Below are positions 48,261 to 58,237 of a DNA stretch of 64,000 nt, piece by piece. Position 1 is the stretch's first letter; every line of letters begins with the position of its first letter. This DNA is from Bifidobacterium callitrichidarum. Lineage in GTDB: Bacteria > Actinomycetota > Actinomycetes > Actinomycetales > Bifidobacteriaceae. The translations under genes and the position numbers were made by a program. The notes under the pieces are model-generated. The model was not told where the DNA came from. It saw only the letters and a list, made by a program, of their open reading frames with translations, and searched no databases. The stretch spans positions 1 to 64,000 of the forward strand of contig NZ_QFFM01000008.1 of the NCBI RefSeq assembly GCF_003129905.1, in the 5' to 3' direction.

Positions 48261-50303
48261 ATGACCACATCCCAGCAGATCCGCCAGCCGTGGATGCACG
48301 ACATGCGCCCGATCATCACGGCCCCCGCCCAGCTGTGGGCCGAAGCGGACGGCACGGTCGACGCCTCCGTTCCGCACGCGGGCGCGGCCAACCTCGCCGG
48401 CTACTACGTGGGTGACACCCGCATCCTCTCGCGCATCGTCGCCGCCATCAACGGCGAGGCCCCCACGCCGATTGCATGGAATTCGGCAGCCACCGGCCGC
48501 AGCGTCACCTCGCTCGTGGCCCGCAACATCGACGGACCCACCGTGGACCCGTCCGTGTGCGTCACCGAAACCCGCGAACTTACGCCCGCCGCGCTCGCCG
48601 AACGTTTCGAAATCGCCAGCGTGCTCACCGAACCGGTGGAACTGGACTTCGCTGTGACCCTGCGATTCGATATGGCCACGATGCAGGAGATCAAGGGCGG
48701 CACCCCGTCCGCCGCGGCCGAAAGCGGACAGGTCGTCATCGCCGTACCGCATGACGACCAGGAACCCGCCGCGCACGTGACGTACGGCAGCATCGCCGTC
48801 GACGTGACGCCGGACACTGCGAACGTTACTGGCGAAACCGTCGCTCCTACCATCACCGTGGACGGCCTCAACTGCACGTTCGCTTGGCACCTGACTGTGC
48901 CCGCCCGTGGCAACGTAAGCGTGGGATTGACCGTCGCCGTGGACGCCAAGGCCAACGCCGTGACGGCGGCCGCCTCCGCAAGCCCATGGGCCGGTATCAC
49001 CGTCCATGCCGCGGACAGTCGCGTGGCCGACTGGGCCAACACCTCCCTGCGTGACCTCGCCGGCCTGCGCATGGCCATTCCCGCCCTGCCGGACGACGAA
49101 TTCCTGGCCGCCGGTGCACCCTGGTTCTTCACGCTCTTCGGCCGCGACTCCCTGTGGGCCGCACGGCTCATGCTGCCGCTGACCACCCGCACCGCCATGG
49201 GCACCCTGCGCACGCTCGCGCACTTCCAAGCCACCGAATCGAATGCTGAGACTAACGCCGACCCCGGCAAGATCATGCACGAATTGCGCGCGGAGACGCT
49301 GGTGCAGACCGGCGCGTTCGACGACGGCATGCGCCTGCCCCCGCTCTACTACGGCACCATCGACGCCACCCCGCTGTGGATCATCCTGCTCGGCGAGGCG
49401 CTGCGCTGGGGAGCCCCCGAGGACGAGGTGCGCGCGCTGCTGCCCAACCTCGAGGCGGCGCTCGCCTGGCTGCGCGACTGGGGCGATTGCGACAGCGACG
49501 GCTTCCTGGAGTACATCGACCGCACCGGCCATGGTCTGAGCAATCAGGGCTGGAAGGATTCCGGCGACTCCGTGCGCTGGAACGACGGCCGCATCGCGGA
49601 CGGTCCCATCGCCTTGTGCGAGGTGCAAGGGTACGCCTACCAGGCCGCCATGCTGGGCGCGGACGTGCTCGAGCGTCTCGGTCGGCCCGGCGCCGATGAA
49701 TGGCGCGCATGGGGCGCGCAACTCAAGACCCGCTTCAACGAGCAGTTCTGGGTGGACGACGGCCGCGGCCGATACCCGGCCATCGCGTTGGACAAGGACA
49801 AGCGTCCGGTCGACTCGCTCACCAGCAACATCGGGCACCTGCTCGGCACCGGCATCCTGGACGAGGATGGCGTGGCCGACGTGGTCAGGCGGCTGGCCGG
49901 CGAGGACATGCTTTCCGGCTACGGCGTGCGCACGATGAGCACGCTCGCCGGCGGCTATTGGCCTGAAAGCTACCACTGCGGCTCGGTCTGGGCCCACGAC
50001 AGCGCCATCGTGATGAACGGTCTGCGCGCGGAGGGGTACACTGCCGAAGCGTTGCAGGTGGCCGAAGGGCTGGTGCGCGCGGCCGCCGCGTTCGACTTCC
50101 AAATCCCTGAACTCTACTCCGGCGACGCAGGGGAGAGCGGCCCGGCACCCTACCCGGCCGCCTGCCATCCGCAGGCCTGGTCCGCAGCCTCGTCCGTCGC
50201 CGTGCTGTCGTTGCTGCTCGGCCTTGAGCCGGGGGTTGCGTTCGATGCCGCCGCGCCGGCCGATTCGCCGCTCGCGCAGGGGTTGCGCCTCGAACGGGAG
50301 TGA
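48261..50303 (+). CDS. Amylo-alpha-1,6-glucosidase/debranching-enzyme-like protein
   Basis: The cytoplasmic protein (680 residues) has an N-terminal beta-sandwich domain (about 20-260, DTRILSRIVAAINGEAP) and a C-terminal (alpha/alpha)6 barrel as in bacterial debranching-type glycosidases. Barrel motifs include FFTLFGRDSLWAARLMLPL, PLWIILLGEALRWG, DSDGFLEYIDRTGHGLSNQGWKDS, VQGYAYQAAML and GYWPESYHCGSVWAHDSAI. The acidic residues in GFLEYID and GWKDSGDS are candidate catalytic positions. It would hydrolyse the sugar brought in by the importer encoded before it, probably an alpha-glucoside. The start at 48261 was chosen over an upstream TTG. Confidence 0.82.
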   Translation: MTTSQQIRQPWMHDMRPIITAPAQLWAEADGTVDASVPHAGAANLAGYYVGDTRILSRIVAAINGEAPTPIAWNSAATGRSVTSLVARNIDGPTVDPSVCVTETRELTPAALAERFEIASVLTEPVELDFAVTLRFDMATMQEIKGGTPSAAAESGQVVIAVPHDDQEPAAHVTYGSIAVDVTPDTANVTGETVAPTITVDGLNCTFAWHLTVPARGNVSVGLTVAVDAKANAVTAAASASPWAGITVHAADSRVADWANTSLRDLAGLRMAIPALPDDEFLAAGAPWFFTLFGRDSLWAARLMLPLTTRTAMGTLRTLAHFQATESNAETNADPGKIMHELRAETLVQTGAFDDGMRLPPLYYGTIDATPLWIILLGEALRWGAPEDEVRALLPNLEAALAWLRDWGDCDSDGFLEYIDRTGHGLSNQGWKDSGDSVRWNDGRIADGPIALCEVQGYAYQAAMLGADVLERLGRPGADEWRAWGAQLKTRFNEQFWVDDGRGRYPAIALDKDKRPVDSLTSNIGHLLGTGILDEDGVADVVRRLAGEDMLSGYGVRTMSTLAGGYWPESYHCGSVWAHDSAIVMNGLRAEGYTAEALQVAEGLVRAAAAFDFQIPELYSGDAGESGPAPYPAACHPQAWSAASSVAVLSLLLGLEPGVAFDAAAPADSPLAQGLRLERE

Positions 50304-50502
50304 GACCGCCTAATTAAAAAGAGCATGGAAAAGCGCCGAACCGCGAAAGCGCCTGTCGGCGCAAGGGCCGCTCGCAGCGGCAATAAATGGAGCCCGGGGC
50401 TTAAGCACGGTCCGACGCGACTCACCAGTATAGCGTGCCGCCGGCAGGTGGCACGCCGACCTTGCAGGCCTGTGGTCGGGCCATCCAACGCCGACTACGG
50501 GC

Positions 50503-51315
50503 CTACTCCAACCGTCCTCGACGCCACAGATTCGCACCATGCGCGAAATCACGCGCGGTGGCCATGAGATTGCCGCTGGTGTGCAGCAGCTTCGCGGCAC
50601 GTGCACGCACGGCTTTCTCCTCATCGACCGAGGACATGCCGCCATTGGCGGTGGCCCTCTGCACCATTCGCTTGGCCTCCACACGCAATCCCAGCGCCAC
50701 CACGTCGGTGAACGCCGCCGCGCGTTCCAATGCCACGGCGAAATCGCCCACGAACGCGCCGGACAGAATCGAATCGGCCAAACGCGCGATGTCGTCCTCG
50801 GTGGGCGCTTGATCCACGCCGGCGATGGCGGAGGCCGTGGTGGCCACCGGTTCGCCCACGCGCCACAGTCGAGCGATGGAGTCGCGGTGCGTGCGCATCC
50901 ACGTGCGCAGCATATACAGCCGCCACAGCACGCCGGGCAGCGAATCCGGCTCGGCGTCGCTCCACAGTTCCGCGATTTCATCCACGCCCACCGTCTCCAC
51001 CAAGGTGAGCACGCGACGCACCACCTCCGGATCCTCGCTGTGCCGCACGCGGTCGAGCAGCGCGGCCGCCGAAAGGTGACTCATCTCGCTGATGGCCTGC
51101 GGATCCATGCCGCCGGCCAGCCCGTCGGCCACGTTCGGGTCGAGCTGAGCCGGACGCGAGGGGCGCAGCGAGCCCATGCGGGCCGGACTGAACGCCGCCC
51201 CCGCCGAGCGCAGGGAGCCGAAGCCCGGTCCGAGTCCGCTGCCATGCGCGGCATGGGCGGCGGCAGCGGCGGCCGAGGAATTGGAGGAGTCGGGGAACGC
51301 GGGTCTAGTAGACAA
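50503..51315 (-). CDS. Uncharacterised protein coupled to the Nudix/phosphatase gene
   Basis: I do not recognise this 270-residue protein. The N-terminal 70 residues are Ala/Ser/Gly-rich and probably disordered. The rest is predicted helical, with [39 protein letters not shown] and a Trp/Leu-rich stretch [17 protein letters not shown]. There are no membrane segments and no obvious catalytic motif. It starts at a TTG overlapping the stop of the Nudix gene by 11 bases, with AGAAGG upstream, so the two are translationally linked. The link suggests a role near polyphosphate or nucleotide metabolism, but this is inference. Confidence 0.65.
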   Translation of the reverse strand: MSTRPAFPDSSNSSAAAAAAHAAHGSGLGPGFGSLRSAGAAFSPARMGSLRPSRPAQLDPNVADGLAGGMDPQAISEMSHLSAAALLDRVRHSEDPEVVRRVLTLVETVGVDEIAELWSDAEPDSLPGVLWRLYMLRTWMRTHRDSIARLWRVGEPVATTASAIAGVDQAPTEDDIARLADSILSGAFVGDFAVALERAAAFTDVVALGLRVEAKRMVQRATANGGMSSVDEEKAVRARAAKLLHTSGNLMATARDFAHGANLWRRGRLE

Positions 51316-52543
51316 GTGGATGAACCTTCTGGATGTCGATGATCTTCGGGCCGTCCGGTCCGGGGATGACGAACAGGGCCATCGCCGTGCCGGTCGGCAT
51401 GTACGGGGTTTTGGCGATCAGTCGTTTGCCCAACGTGGGGGAGGCGCACAGTTCGCGCAGATGCTCGAACATACCACCGATTACCGGCCGATGCATGCAG
51501 ATGGCGGTGGGTTCGCGGCGGGCGAGCATGTATTCGATTTCGCTGAGCAGGCAGTCCCATGCAGCGGCCGGATCCCGCGCGTAGGCGTCCTCGGTGAGTG
51601 CGTCGAGCGTGACCATGGGCCGTCCGGTCTGCCATGAGAACGTCTGCAGCGTCTCCATGCAGCGGATCCACGGCGAGGTGGTCAGTCGCACGGGGTTGAA
51701 GCAGGCGAGCTCGTAATTGAGCGCGTAGGCGGCCGCCGCGCCGCGCGGCGTGATGGGCCTGTTGGCGTCCGTGCCCTTCCATAGCTTGCGCGCCTCGGCC
51801 TTGCCGTGCCGCACGATAAGGAATGGCAGCGCCTCCAGCGCCCCTTCCTGCACGCGGTCGACGAACAAGGCCAGCATGTCCTTGTCCGTGGAATGGGTGA
51901 GCTTCTTGCGTGCCTCCATGGGCGTGAGCCAGACCATTTCGTCGATTTCGCCCACATCCGCGCGATGCACCGGTCCGAACGCCTTGGTGCGCTTGAGGTT
52001 GTCGATGGGGCTGATGGCCGAGACCATCCAGAACTGCACGTGTTTGGTATCCGAGGACAGGTCCTTGGTGTGGCGGTGTTTGCTGCCCTCCTCGGACATC
52101 GGGTAGGAGACGTCGCCCAGATACGGGCCGAGCGCCACCGGCAGTCCGGTTTCCTCGCCGATTTCGCGCACGGCGGCGTGTCGCGCCGATTCGTTCGGGT
52201 CGAGCTTGCCCTTGGGCCAGCTCCAGTCGTCATACTTCGGCCGGTGCACGATGCATAGCTCGATGCGGTCCAGTACGTTGCCGTCGGGGGAAATACCGCC
52301 CTTACCCCCCGAAACCGCATCGTTCGGGGATGTCTTGCCGGTCGACGAAGGAGCGGCGTCGGTGCCGTCCGTATGGTTTGCGGGGTTCGCCGAAGCGCTC
52401 CCGCCAAGGGGTGTGCCGGAATCGTCCGGGGATCGATGGTCGGTGAAGTCGATGGTTTCCGAAGCCGGGCCGCAACCGGCCTTCCACCGGTACAGAATGC
52501 CGCCGGCGGCTTCCACGATATGTCTCATTTTGCTGGTACCCAT
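51305..52543 (-). CDS. Nudix hydrolase fused to histidine phosphatase (MutT1-like)
   Basis: The 412-residue protein has the two-domain plan of mycobacterial MutT1, which breaks down 8-oxo-guanine nucleotides and diadenosine polyphosphates. The Nudix box spans [20 protein letters not shown] plus TGL, complete in its Gly, Arg and Glu positions. The second domain is SixA-like, beginning [12 protein letters not shown], with a later [14 protein letters not shown]. An insert of about 55 residues rich in Gly, Ser and Asp (about 25-80) interrupts the start of the Nudix domain. The gene lies downstream of ppk on the same strand, as ppk and mutT1 are neighbours in mycobacteria. Confidence 0.85.
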   Translation of the reverse strand: MGTSKMRHIVEAAGGILYRWKAGCGPASETIDFTDHRSPDDSGTPLGGSASANPANHTDGTDAAPSSTGKTSPNDAVSGGKGGISPDGNVLDRIELCIVHRPKYDDWSWPKGKLDPNESARHAAVREIGEETGLPVALGPYLGDVSYPMSEEGSKHRHTKDLSSDTKHVQFWMVSAISPIDNLKRTKAFGPVHRADVGEIDEMVWLTPMEARKKLTHSTDKDMLALFVDRVQEGALEALPFLIVRHGKAEARKLWKGTDANRPITPRGAAAAYALNYELACFNPVRLTTSPWIRCMETLQTFSWQTGRPMVTLDALTEDAYARDPAAAWDCLLSEIEYMLARREPTAICMHRPVIGGMFEHLRELCASPTLGKRLIAKTPYMPTGTAMALFVIPGPDGPKIIDIQKVHPLVY

Positions 52544-52604
52544 CACTGGTCATTGTAGGGCAAAACCCACTGCCGCTACGTAGTTTTCCGTTATAAAACG
52601 ACGA

Positions 52605-52638
52605 AGCCCGGTCCCCGCTGGTATGCGGGAAACCGGGC
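52605..52638 (-). terminator. Terminator of ppk
   Basis: GCCCGGT..CCGC and GCGGG..ACCGGGC pair. On the minus strand the stem is followed by TTCGTCGTTTTATAA. It separates ppk from the Nudix gene, so the two may be transcribed partly apart. Confidence 0.7.
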
Positions 52639-52706
52639 AACGTTACGTTCTGTCCATGAACCACTGTAGCAGTCTTCCGCGTGAACGTTCACGCAGGCCG
52701 GGCCGC

Positions 52707-54944
52707 TCAGTTGTGCGAAGCGCGACGACGGGTGTGCTTGCGGATCAGGTACTCCTGGCTGTCCACCAGCGGACGGCCCTCGTCGTCCTTGGTGTGCAGC
52801 ACATAGGTGCCATCGGGCTGCATGTGCCAGCTCACGGTGGAGTCGGCCATCTGCAGGTCCACGTACTTGATGAGCTCATCCACCTGCTCCGGCGCGGTCA
52901 CGCGCACCAGGGCCTCCACACGACGGTCGAGGTTGCGGTGCATGAGGTCGGCGGAACCGATGTACACCTCGGGGCCGGAAGCCGGGCCCTCGCCGATCTG
53001 CGGGCCGTCCGCGTTGCAGAAGGCGTAGATGCGGGAGTGCTCCAGGAAGCGGCCGAGGATGGAACGCACGCGGATGTTCTCCGAGAGACCCGGCACGCCG
53101 GGCTTCAGGGCGCAGATACCGCGTTCGACGATGTCGATCTTCACGCCGGCCTGCGAGGCGCGGTACAGGGCGTCGATGGTCTTCTCGTCCACGATGGAGT
53201 TGACCTTGATCTTGATCCAGGCCTCCTTGCCGGCGCGGGCGGCGTCCTCCTCGCGGCGGATGCGCTGGATGATGCCGGAACGCACGGTACGCGGGGCCAC
53301 TAGCAGACGGTGGAAGCTGGACTTCGGCGCGTAGCCGGAGAGCTGGTTGAACAGGCGGGTGAGATCCTGGCCCACCACCGGATCGCAGGTCAGCAGGCCC
53401 AGATCGGTGTACAGACGCGCGGTCTTCGGGTTGTAGTTACCGGTGCCCACGTGGCAGTAACGACGCAGGCCGTCGGCCTCCTGACGCACCACCTCGATGA
53501 GCTTGCAGTGGGTCTTCAGGCCCACGATGCCGTACACCACGTGCACGCCGGCGCGTTCGAGCTTGCGGGCCCAGGCGATGTTGGCGTCCTCGTCGAAGCG
53601 GGCCTTGATCTCCACCAGGGCCAGCACCTGCTTGCCCGCATGCGCGGCGTCGATCAGCGCGTCGATGATCGGGGAGTTGGAGCTGGTTCGGTAGAGCGTC
53701 TGCTTGATAGCCAGGACCTTAGGATCCGCAGCAGCCTGCGCCAGAAAGGCCTGGACGGACGTGGAGAACGAGTCGTAAGGGTGGTGCAGCAGGATGTCGC
53801 GCTCGCGGATGGCGGCGAAGATGTCCTGTGCGCGGGAGGACTCGACCTCGGCGATCTGGCGGTTCGTGGTGGGCACGAACGGGCGGAACTTCAGGTCCGG
53901 ACGATCCACGCCGCCCAGCTCGAAGAGCACGGTCATGTCCAGCGGGCTCGGCAGGCGGTAGACCTCGTCCTGGCTCACGCCGAGCTGGTCGGCGAGCAGC
54001 TGGGAGAGGAACGGGCTGGTGGAATCGGTGATCTCCAGACGGATCGGCGGTCCGAAGCGACGGCGCAGGAGCTCCTTCTCCATGGCGTTGAGCAGGTTCT
54101 CGGCGTCGTCCTCTTCCACGTCGATGTCCTCGTTACGGGTCACGCGGAAGGAGCGGGCCTCCTTGATGATCATGCCCGGGAACAGGGATTCGAGGTGCGC
54201 GGCGATCAGCTTCTCCATGGTGATGAAGCCGTAACGCTCGTCCTTGGACTCCTCGTCGGTCATGTCGTCCACGGGCACCAGACGTGGCAGGTTGCCCGGG
54301 ATCTTGACGCGGGCGAAGTGGGACTTGCCGGAGGACGGGTTCTCCACGATCACGGCCAGGTTGATGGAGCCGCCGGAGATGTAGGGGAACGGGTGGGCCG
54401 GATCCACGGCGAGCGGGGTCAGGACCGGGAAGACCTGCTGGCGGTAGTAGCGGGAGAGACGCTCCTGCTCGGCGGAGGTGAGCTTGTCCCACGGCAGCAG
54501 GACGATGTGCTCCTTCTCCAGTTCCGGCAGGATCGTGTTGATCACGTAGTGGGCGTGCTCGTCCTGCAGACGGTGCGCGGTCTCGCTGATGGCGCGCAGC
54601 TGCTGGCGCGGGCTCAGGCCGGCGGCGGACGGCACCGCGATGCCGGAGTCGATGCGGCGCTTCAGGCCGGCGACGCGGACCATGAAGAACTCGTCCAGGT
54701 TCGAGGCGAAGATCGCGGCGAAGTTGGCGCGCTCAAGCAGCGGGGTATCCTCGTTCTCCGCGCACTCCAGCACGCGCTGGTTGAACTTCAGCCAGCTCAG
54801 TTCGCGGTCGAAGAAGCGGTCCTGCGGCAGCGGGGCCTCGCCCTCCTGATCGACGCGGCGGTCGTTCTTGTCTGTTTCGGCAATGTGCTCTGCGATTTGG
54901 CTTCGCAGAATTGCCTTCGATGGTGCGTCAAATATCTGTGCCAT
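52707..54944 (-). CDS. ppk: Polyphosphate kinase
   Basis: This 745-residue PPK1-type enzyme makes inorganic polyphosphate from ATP reversibly. [21 protein letters not shown] marks the N-terminal domain. The phosphorylated-histidine region is [23 protein letters not shown] in the C-terminal half, and a second conserved His lies in [12 protein letters not shown]. The C-terminus has [15 protein letters not shown], also conserved. Length and motif order are normal. Genes on the same strand downstream encode the MutT1-like and hypothetical proteins. Confidence 0.96.
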   Translation of the reverse strand: MAQIFDAPSKAILRSQIAEHIAETDKNDRRVDQEGEAPLPQDRFFDRELSWLKFNQRVLECAENEDTPLLERANFAAIFASNLDEFFMVRVAGLKRRIDSGIAVPSAAGLSPRQQLRAISETAHRLQDEHAHYVINTILPELEKEHIVLLPWDKLTSAEQERLSRYYRQQVFPVLTPLAVDPAHPFPYISGGSINLAVIVENPSSGKSHFARVKIPGNLPRLVPVDDMTDEESKDERYGFITMEKLIAAHLESLFPGMIIKEARSFRVTRNEDIDVEEDDAENLLNAMEKELLRRRFGPPIRLEITDSTSPFLSQLLADQLGVSQDEVYRLPSPLDMTVLFELGGVDRPDLKFRPFVPTTNRQIAEVESSRAQDIFAAIRERDILLHHPYDSFSTSVQAFLAQAAADPKVLAIKQTLYRTSSNSPIIDALIDAAHAGKQVLALVEIKARFDEDANIAWARKLERAGVHVVYGIVGLKTHCKLIEVVRQEADGLRRYCHVGTGNYNPKTARLYTDLGLLTCDPVVGQDLTRLFNQLSGYAPKSSFHRLLVAPRTVRSGIIQRIRREEDAARAGKEAWIKIKVNSIVDEKTIDALYRASQAGVKIDIVERGICALKPGVPGLSENIRVRSILGRFLEHSRIYAFCNADGPQIGEGPASGPEVYIGSADLMHRNLDRRVEALVRVTAPEQVDELIKYVDLQMADSTVSWHMQPDGTYVLHTKDDEGRPLVDSQEYLIRKHTRRRASHN

Positions 54945-55229
54945 AGCTTATATCGTATGCTTTGGCGTGGTCGGTGAACGGGCTAACGCGCCAGAATTCA
55001 ACGGCCGTTCATATTGGTGTGGGGTGCGTGCGGAGTCCGTGCGGGCTTCGTTTCGCCGGGCGTGCGACACGCCGTTGGCAATGGTGAAACGCACAGAAGC
55101 GAACATCGGTCGGGTTCGATATGAACGGTTCAGCTCGATTGCCGTGGAAAGTCGTGTCCGATTGCACATTTGCGATAAAAACCGAACAATGGCCGGACGC
55201 GGGTTGCGAGCGGCGCGAGGGGTGAATAG

Positions 55230-55410
55230 ATTATGAGGTACAAGAACAACTGAACAGAGCAGAGCCCACAAGTAGTGTATGGTCACGAGGACTGTTACGT
55301 TGGACGGGCATTGGAAAGACTTACCGTTACAACGATGATGTTGTGCAGAGATTCTGCTCCAGTAGTTGCTCTTGAGAAGAAAAGGCCCGCTCCGGCGGGC
55401 CTTTTCGTTT
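55230..55410 (+). ncRNA. Possible small RNA or long leader ended by a strong terminator
   Basis: AAAAGGCCCGC and GCGGGCCTTTT (55380-55410) form a clear terminator, yet no protein gene precedes it on the plus strand within 430 bases. The interval 55230-55380 could therefore encode a short RNA, or the hairpin may be an attenuator for the metallophosphoesterase gene 30 bases further on. The 5' end given is a guess. The rest of 54945-55440 shows nothing else. Confidence 0.35.
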
Positions 55411-55440
55411 GTTGCCTGCAGAAACTGTACAGTGGAGGGC

Positions 55441-56913
55441 ATGACGGAAACACAGCGTGCGCCTGAGGGCATGACGAAGCCCCGCATCAAGCCGGCCGAC
55501 GCCGAAGACGACCGTCCGGTTTCTATCTCCGCGCGCCTTGGGCGCCTGCAGTTCCACCATTCCGGCAAGTTCCGCGTGCTGCAGATCGCGGACATCCAGG
55601 ACGGTCCGAAGATCGCCAAGGACACGATGGCCCTCATCGAGGCCAGCCTTGACGCTTCACGCCCGGATTTGGTGATTTTCTCCGGCAACCAGATCGCCGG
55701 CTATGATCCCGCGTTCGCGGCCACGTTCCGCAAGCGCCGGTGGCGTGTGGAGGGCGAGGGGTCCGCGGCCGACGAAAGCGAGGCCGCCCGCGCCGCTGCT
55801 CTGGAGGATACGCGCCAGTTGGTGCGCAAGGCCGTCTGGCATAGCGTCGAGCCGTTGGTCAAGCGCGGCATCCCGTGGGCGGTGACGTACGGCAATCATG
55901 ATTTTCAATGCGGATTAAGCGATGCCGAACTGGATGCCATCTACCGTGAGTTTCCCGGATGCGTGAATCCGGGGTCGTTCGTGGGGGCGTCCGGTGAGAG
56001 CAACGTCGACGGTGATGCGGCGGTGCGGGAGTCCGGAGGGGCGGCGACTCCGGTTGTACCGGCGAACGGGCTGCTGTCGAAGCAGACCATATATACTTGT
56101 GGGCCTGATGGCACCGTCGGCGTCATCGGTGAGTCCGAGCCTGCCGACGATGGAGGACCGGCCCCGGCTGTCGGCGGTGCGGCGGCGGATGCCGTGCCCT
56201 GCGAACCGGGCACGTTCGCGCTGCCGGTGATGGATGTGGATTGCACGCGCGATGTGCTGGGCCTGGTGCTGGTCAACTCCGGCGATTACGCGCGCGGCGG
56301 TGGCTTCGGCACGCCGTCCGATGCGGCGATGGCCTTCCTGCGTGTGCTGCCGGAGCATATCGATGCCAAATCGATGGTGTTCCAGCACATGCCGCTGCCG
56401 GAGTACTACCAGGTGCTGCGCCCGGTGGCGGCCACCGCGGCCTTCGCCATGCAGGGCTACCGCGAACACGCCAGCACCTATTACGTGCTGGACGAGGACA
56501 AAACCCAGCTCGGCGGCTATCTGGGAGAGGGCATCTCCTGCCCGGACCGCTCGGAGGAGTTCGCGGTGTTGCGTGACAGTGAGGGATACATCGGAGTCGT
56601 GGCCGGGCATGACCATCGCAATGGATTCGTGGGCGAGACCGAGGGACTGCTGCTCATGGCCACGCCCACCTGTGGCTTCAACACGTACGGGCCGGCACCG
56701 GCCAAGCGCGCCACGCGACTCATCGAATTCGACATCCGCCACCCGTACGAGCCGCGTACGCAGTTGTTGGAATTCGGTGAACTGGTGGGTAAGCCCAGCT
56801 CCAAGCGGGCGTACACCTATGCGGTGAACCAGCAGACTCCCGGTGAAGGCGAAGGCGACGATTTGTTGCGCAAGCCGTCGCTGTGGAGTCAGCTGACTGG
56901 GTTGTTTAAGTGA
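55441..56913 (+). CDS. Calcineurin-like metallophosphoesterase
   Basis: The 490-residue product has a metallophosphoesterase fold with motifs LQIADIQDG, SGNQIAGY, TYGNHDFQ, FQHMPLPEY and GHDHRNGF. Two positions differ from the common family pattern: D-x-H reads DIQ and GD reads GN in SGNQ. Metal binding at one site may therefore be changed, though DxQ occurs in related subfamilies. A low-complexity segment of about 80 residues (about 185-260) interrupts the domain. No signal peptide is visible. GGAGG lies close before the ATG at 55441; a second in-frame ATG at 55471 is possible. Confidence 0.83.
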   Translation: MTETQRAPEGMTKPRIKPADAEDDRPVSISARLGRLQFHHSGKFRVLQIADIQDGPKIAKDTMALIEASLDASRPDLVIFSGNQIAGYDPAFAATFRKRRWRVEGEGSAADESEAARAAALEDTRQLVRKAVWHSVEPLVKRGIPWAVTYGNHDFQCGLSDAELDAIYREFPGCVNPGSFVGASGESNVDGDAAVRESGGAATPVVPANGLLSKQTIYTCGPDGTVGVIGESEPADDGGPAPAVGGAAADAVPCEPGTFALPVMDVDCTRDVLGLVLVNSGDYARGGGFGTPSDAAMAFLRVLPEHIDAKSMVFQHMPLPEYYQVLRPVAATAAFAMQGYREHASTYYVLDEDKTQLGGYLGEGISCPDRSEEFAVLRDSEGYIGVVAGHDHRNGFVGETEGLLLMATPTCGFNTYGPAPAKRATRLIEFDIRHPYEPRTQLLEFGELVGKPSSKRAYTYAVNQQTPGEGEGDDLLRKPSLWSQLTGLFK

Positions 56914-56957
56914 AGGGATAGGCAAAGGGATCGGCCTTTGGCAAACCTTTGACAAAA

Positions 56958-57185
56958 AAGGAATCGGCCTTTGGCCGATGCAGTGTTTCCTGCAGGCTTT
57001 GCGCCTGCGCTCCTTCTCTCCCTCAGTCTCACTTCGTTCGACAGCTCCCTCGTCAGAGGGATCCAAGTCTACATATATAGGTCTCGGCTCCCTCTGACGA
57101 GGGAGCTCCCGCGAAGCGGGTGAGGGAGAGAAGAGAAGCAGCGTCAGCTGCGGAAAATATCGCATCGGCCAAAGGCCGATTCCTT
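56958..57185. repeat. 228-base palindromic element with perfect 24-bp ends
   Basis: The terminal 24 bases at 56958-56981 and 57162-57185 are exact reverse complements, centred on GGCCTTTGGCC. Inside, CTCTCCCTCA...CAGCTCCCTCGTCAGAGGG (56 bases in) mirrors CCCTCTGACGAGGGAGCT...TGAGGGAGAG, with TACATATATAG at the centre. The element fills the gap between converging genes. It looks like a non-autonomous mobile element or a very large bidirectional hairpin. Confidence 0.75.
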
Positions 57186-57210
57186 ATGTATTGAGTAACC
57201 CGCTATCCCC

Positions 57211-58011
57211 TCAGCGCACGGCTTTGACCAGAGCCTCGGTCAGGTACTTGCCGGCTGCCATGACCAGCGGTGCGTAGCGGCGGCCGGGGGCGGCGCCCAT
57301 ACGGCCGGTCGGGCCGGAGATGGAGATGGCGGCGATGACCTGGCCGGAAGCGTTGCGGATCGGCGCGGAGATCGAGCACACGCCGTCCTCGCGCTCGTTC
57401 ACGGATTCGGCCCAGCCGCGCTTGCGCACGGCGGCCAGCTTGGTAGCGGTGAACTTGGCGTGGCGCAGGCCCTGGTGCAGACGGTCGGAATCCTCCCAGG
57501 CCAGCAGGATCTGGGCGGCGGAACCGGCTTCCATGGAGAGCATGGCACCCACCGGGATGGAATCGCGCAGGCCGGAGGCGCGCTCCACGGCCGCGATGCA
57601 CACGCGCTGATCGCCCTGACGACGGTAGATCTGCGCGGACTCGCCGGTGCGGTCGAGCAGGGTGCGCAGGATCGGGCCGGCGGCGGTGAGCAGTCGGTCC
57701 TCGCCGGCGGCCGCGGCCAGCTCGGCGAAACGGGAGCCCAGCACGAAACGGCCGTGCTGGTCACGCAGTACGAAACGGTGACGTTCAAGCGCGATCGCCA
57801 GACGATGCGCGGTCGGGCGGGCCAGGCCGGTGGCCGCCACGAGCTGGCCCAGCGTGGAGGGGCCGGACTCAAGGGCGTCGAGAATCTTTACGGTTTTATC
57901 AAGTACGCCAACACCGGAATGAATCTCCCCGTCATCCTTCGGGGCTGCCTCTTCAATCGGCTCGGATTCGGTCAGGTTGTGGTCGAGCGGTTCTTCTAGG
58001 GAATCAGTCAT
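57211..58011 (-). CDS. IclR-family regulator (LtbR-like) of leuCD
   Basis: The 266-residue protein has an acidic N-terminal tail, a winged helix at about 32-95 ([20 protein letters not shown]) and an IclR effector domain ([19 protein letters not shown] ... [12 protein letters not shown]). It is divergent from leuC, the same order as ltbR-leuCD in corynebacteria, where the regulator represses leuCD and tryptophan genes. A 25-base inverted repeat lies 14 bases before its start codon, which suggests that it also controls itself. Regulation here is inferred from context. Confidence 0.88.
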   Translation of the reverse strand: MTDSLEEPLDHNLTESEPIEEAAPKDDGEIHSGVGVLDKTVKILDALESGPSTLGQLVAATGLARPTAHRLAIALERHRFVLRDQHGRFVLGSRFAELAAAAGEDRLLTAAGPILRTLLDRTGESAQIYRRQGDQRVCIAAVERASGLRDSIPVGAMLSMEAGSAAQILLAWEDSDRLHQGLRHAKFTATKLAAVRKRGWAESVNEREDGVCSISAPIRNASGQVIAAISISGPTGRMGAAPGRRYAPLVMAAGKYLTEALVKAVR

Positions 58012-58025
58012 AATAATGGCGATTA

Positions 58026-58080
58026 TGCCATCTCACATAGTGAAATGGCAAATCGGGGAAGAGTCTCACGAAGTGACCAT
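58026..58080. promoter_or_regulatory. Two operator-like palindromes between the IclR gene and leuC
   Basis: Site 1 (58026-58050) reads TGCCAT.TCACATAGTGA, one base, then ATGGCA, a perfect inverted repeat except at the single spacer pair. Site 2 (58064-58080) repeats the core as TCTCAC GAA GTGACCAT. The shared core is TCAC-N3-GTGA, and the site centres are about 34 bp apart. They are the best candidates for binding of the IclR protein. Confidence 0.7.
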
Positions 58081-58237
58081 CGCGAACAAGACGAATCGCG
58101 AGGGGTCAATGGCTCGTAATGAGCCATATCTCAATATCCGGCCTGCTTGTGGCTGCCCCAAAAAACTCCCCTTAGGCTATTACCACGAACAAGGCGCGAA
58201 CACAATACCTCGCGCGGAATTTTTTGGAGGAAACGCT

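Noticed and set aside
47082-50168. A 1028-codon minus-strand frame across the sugar operon
   Set aside because: It spans three well-supported genes on the opposite strand; its composition (His, Gly, Arg-rich) is typical of antisense to GC-rich coding DNA.
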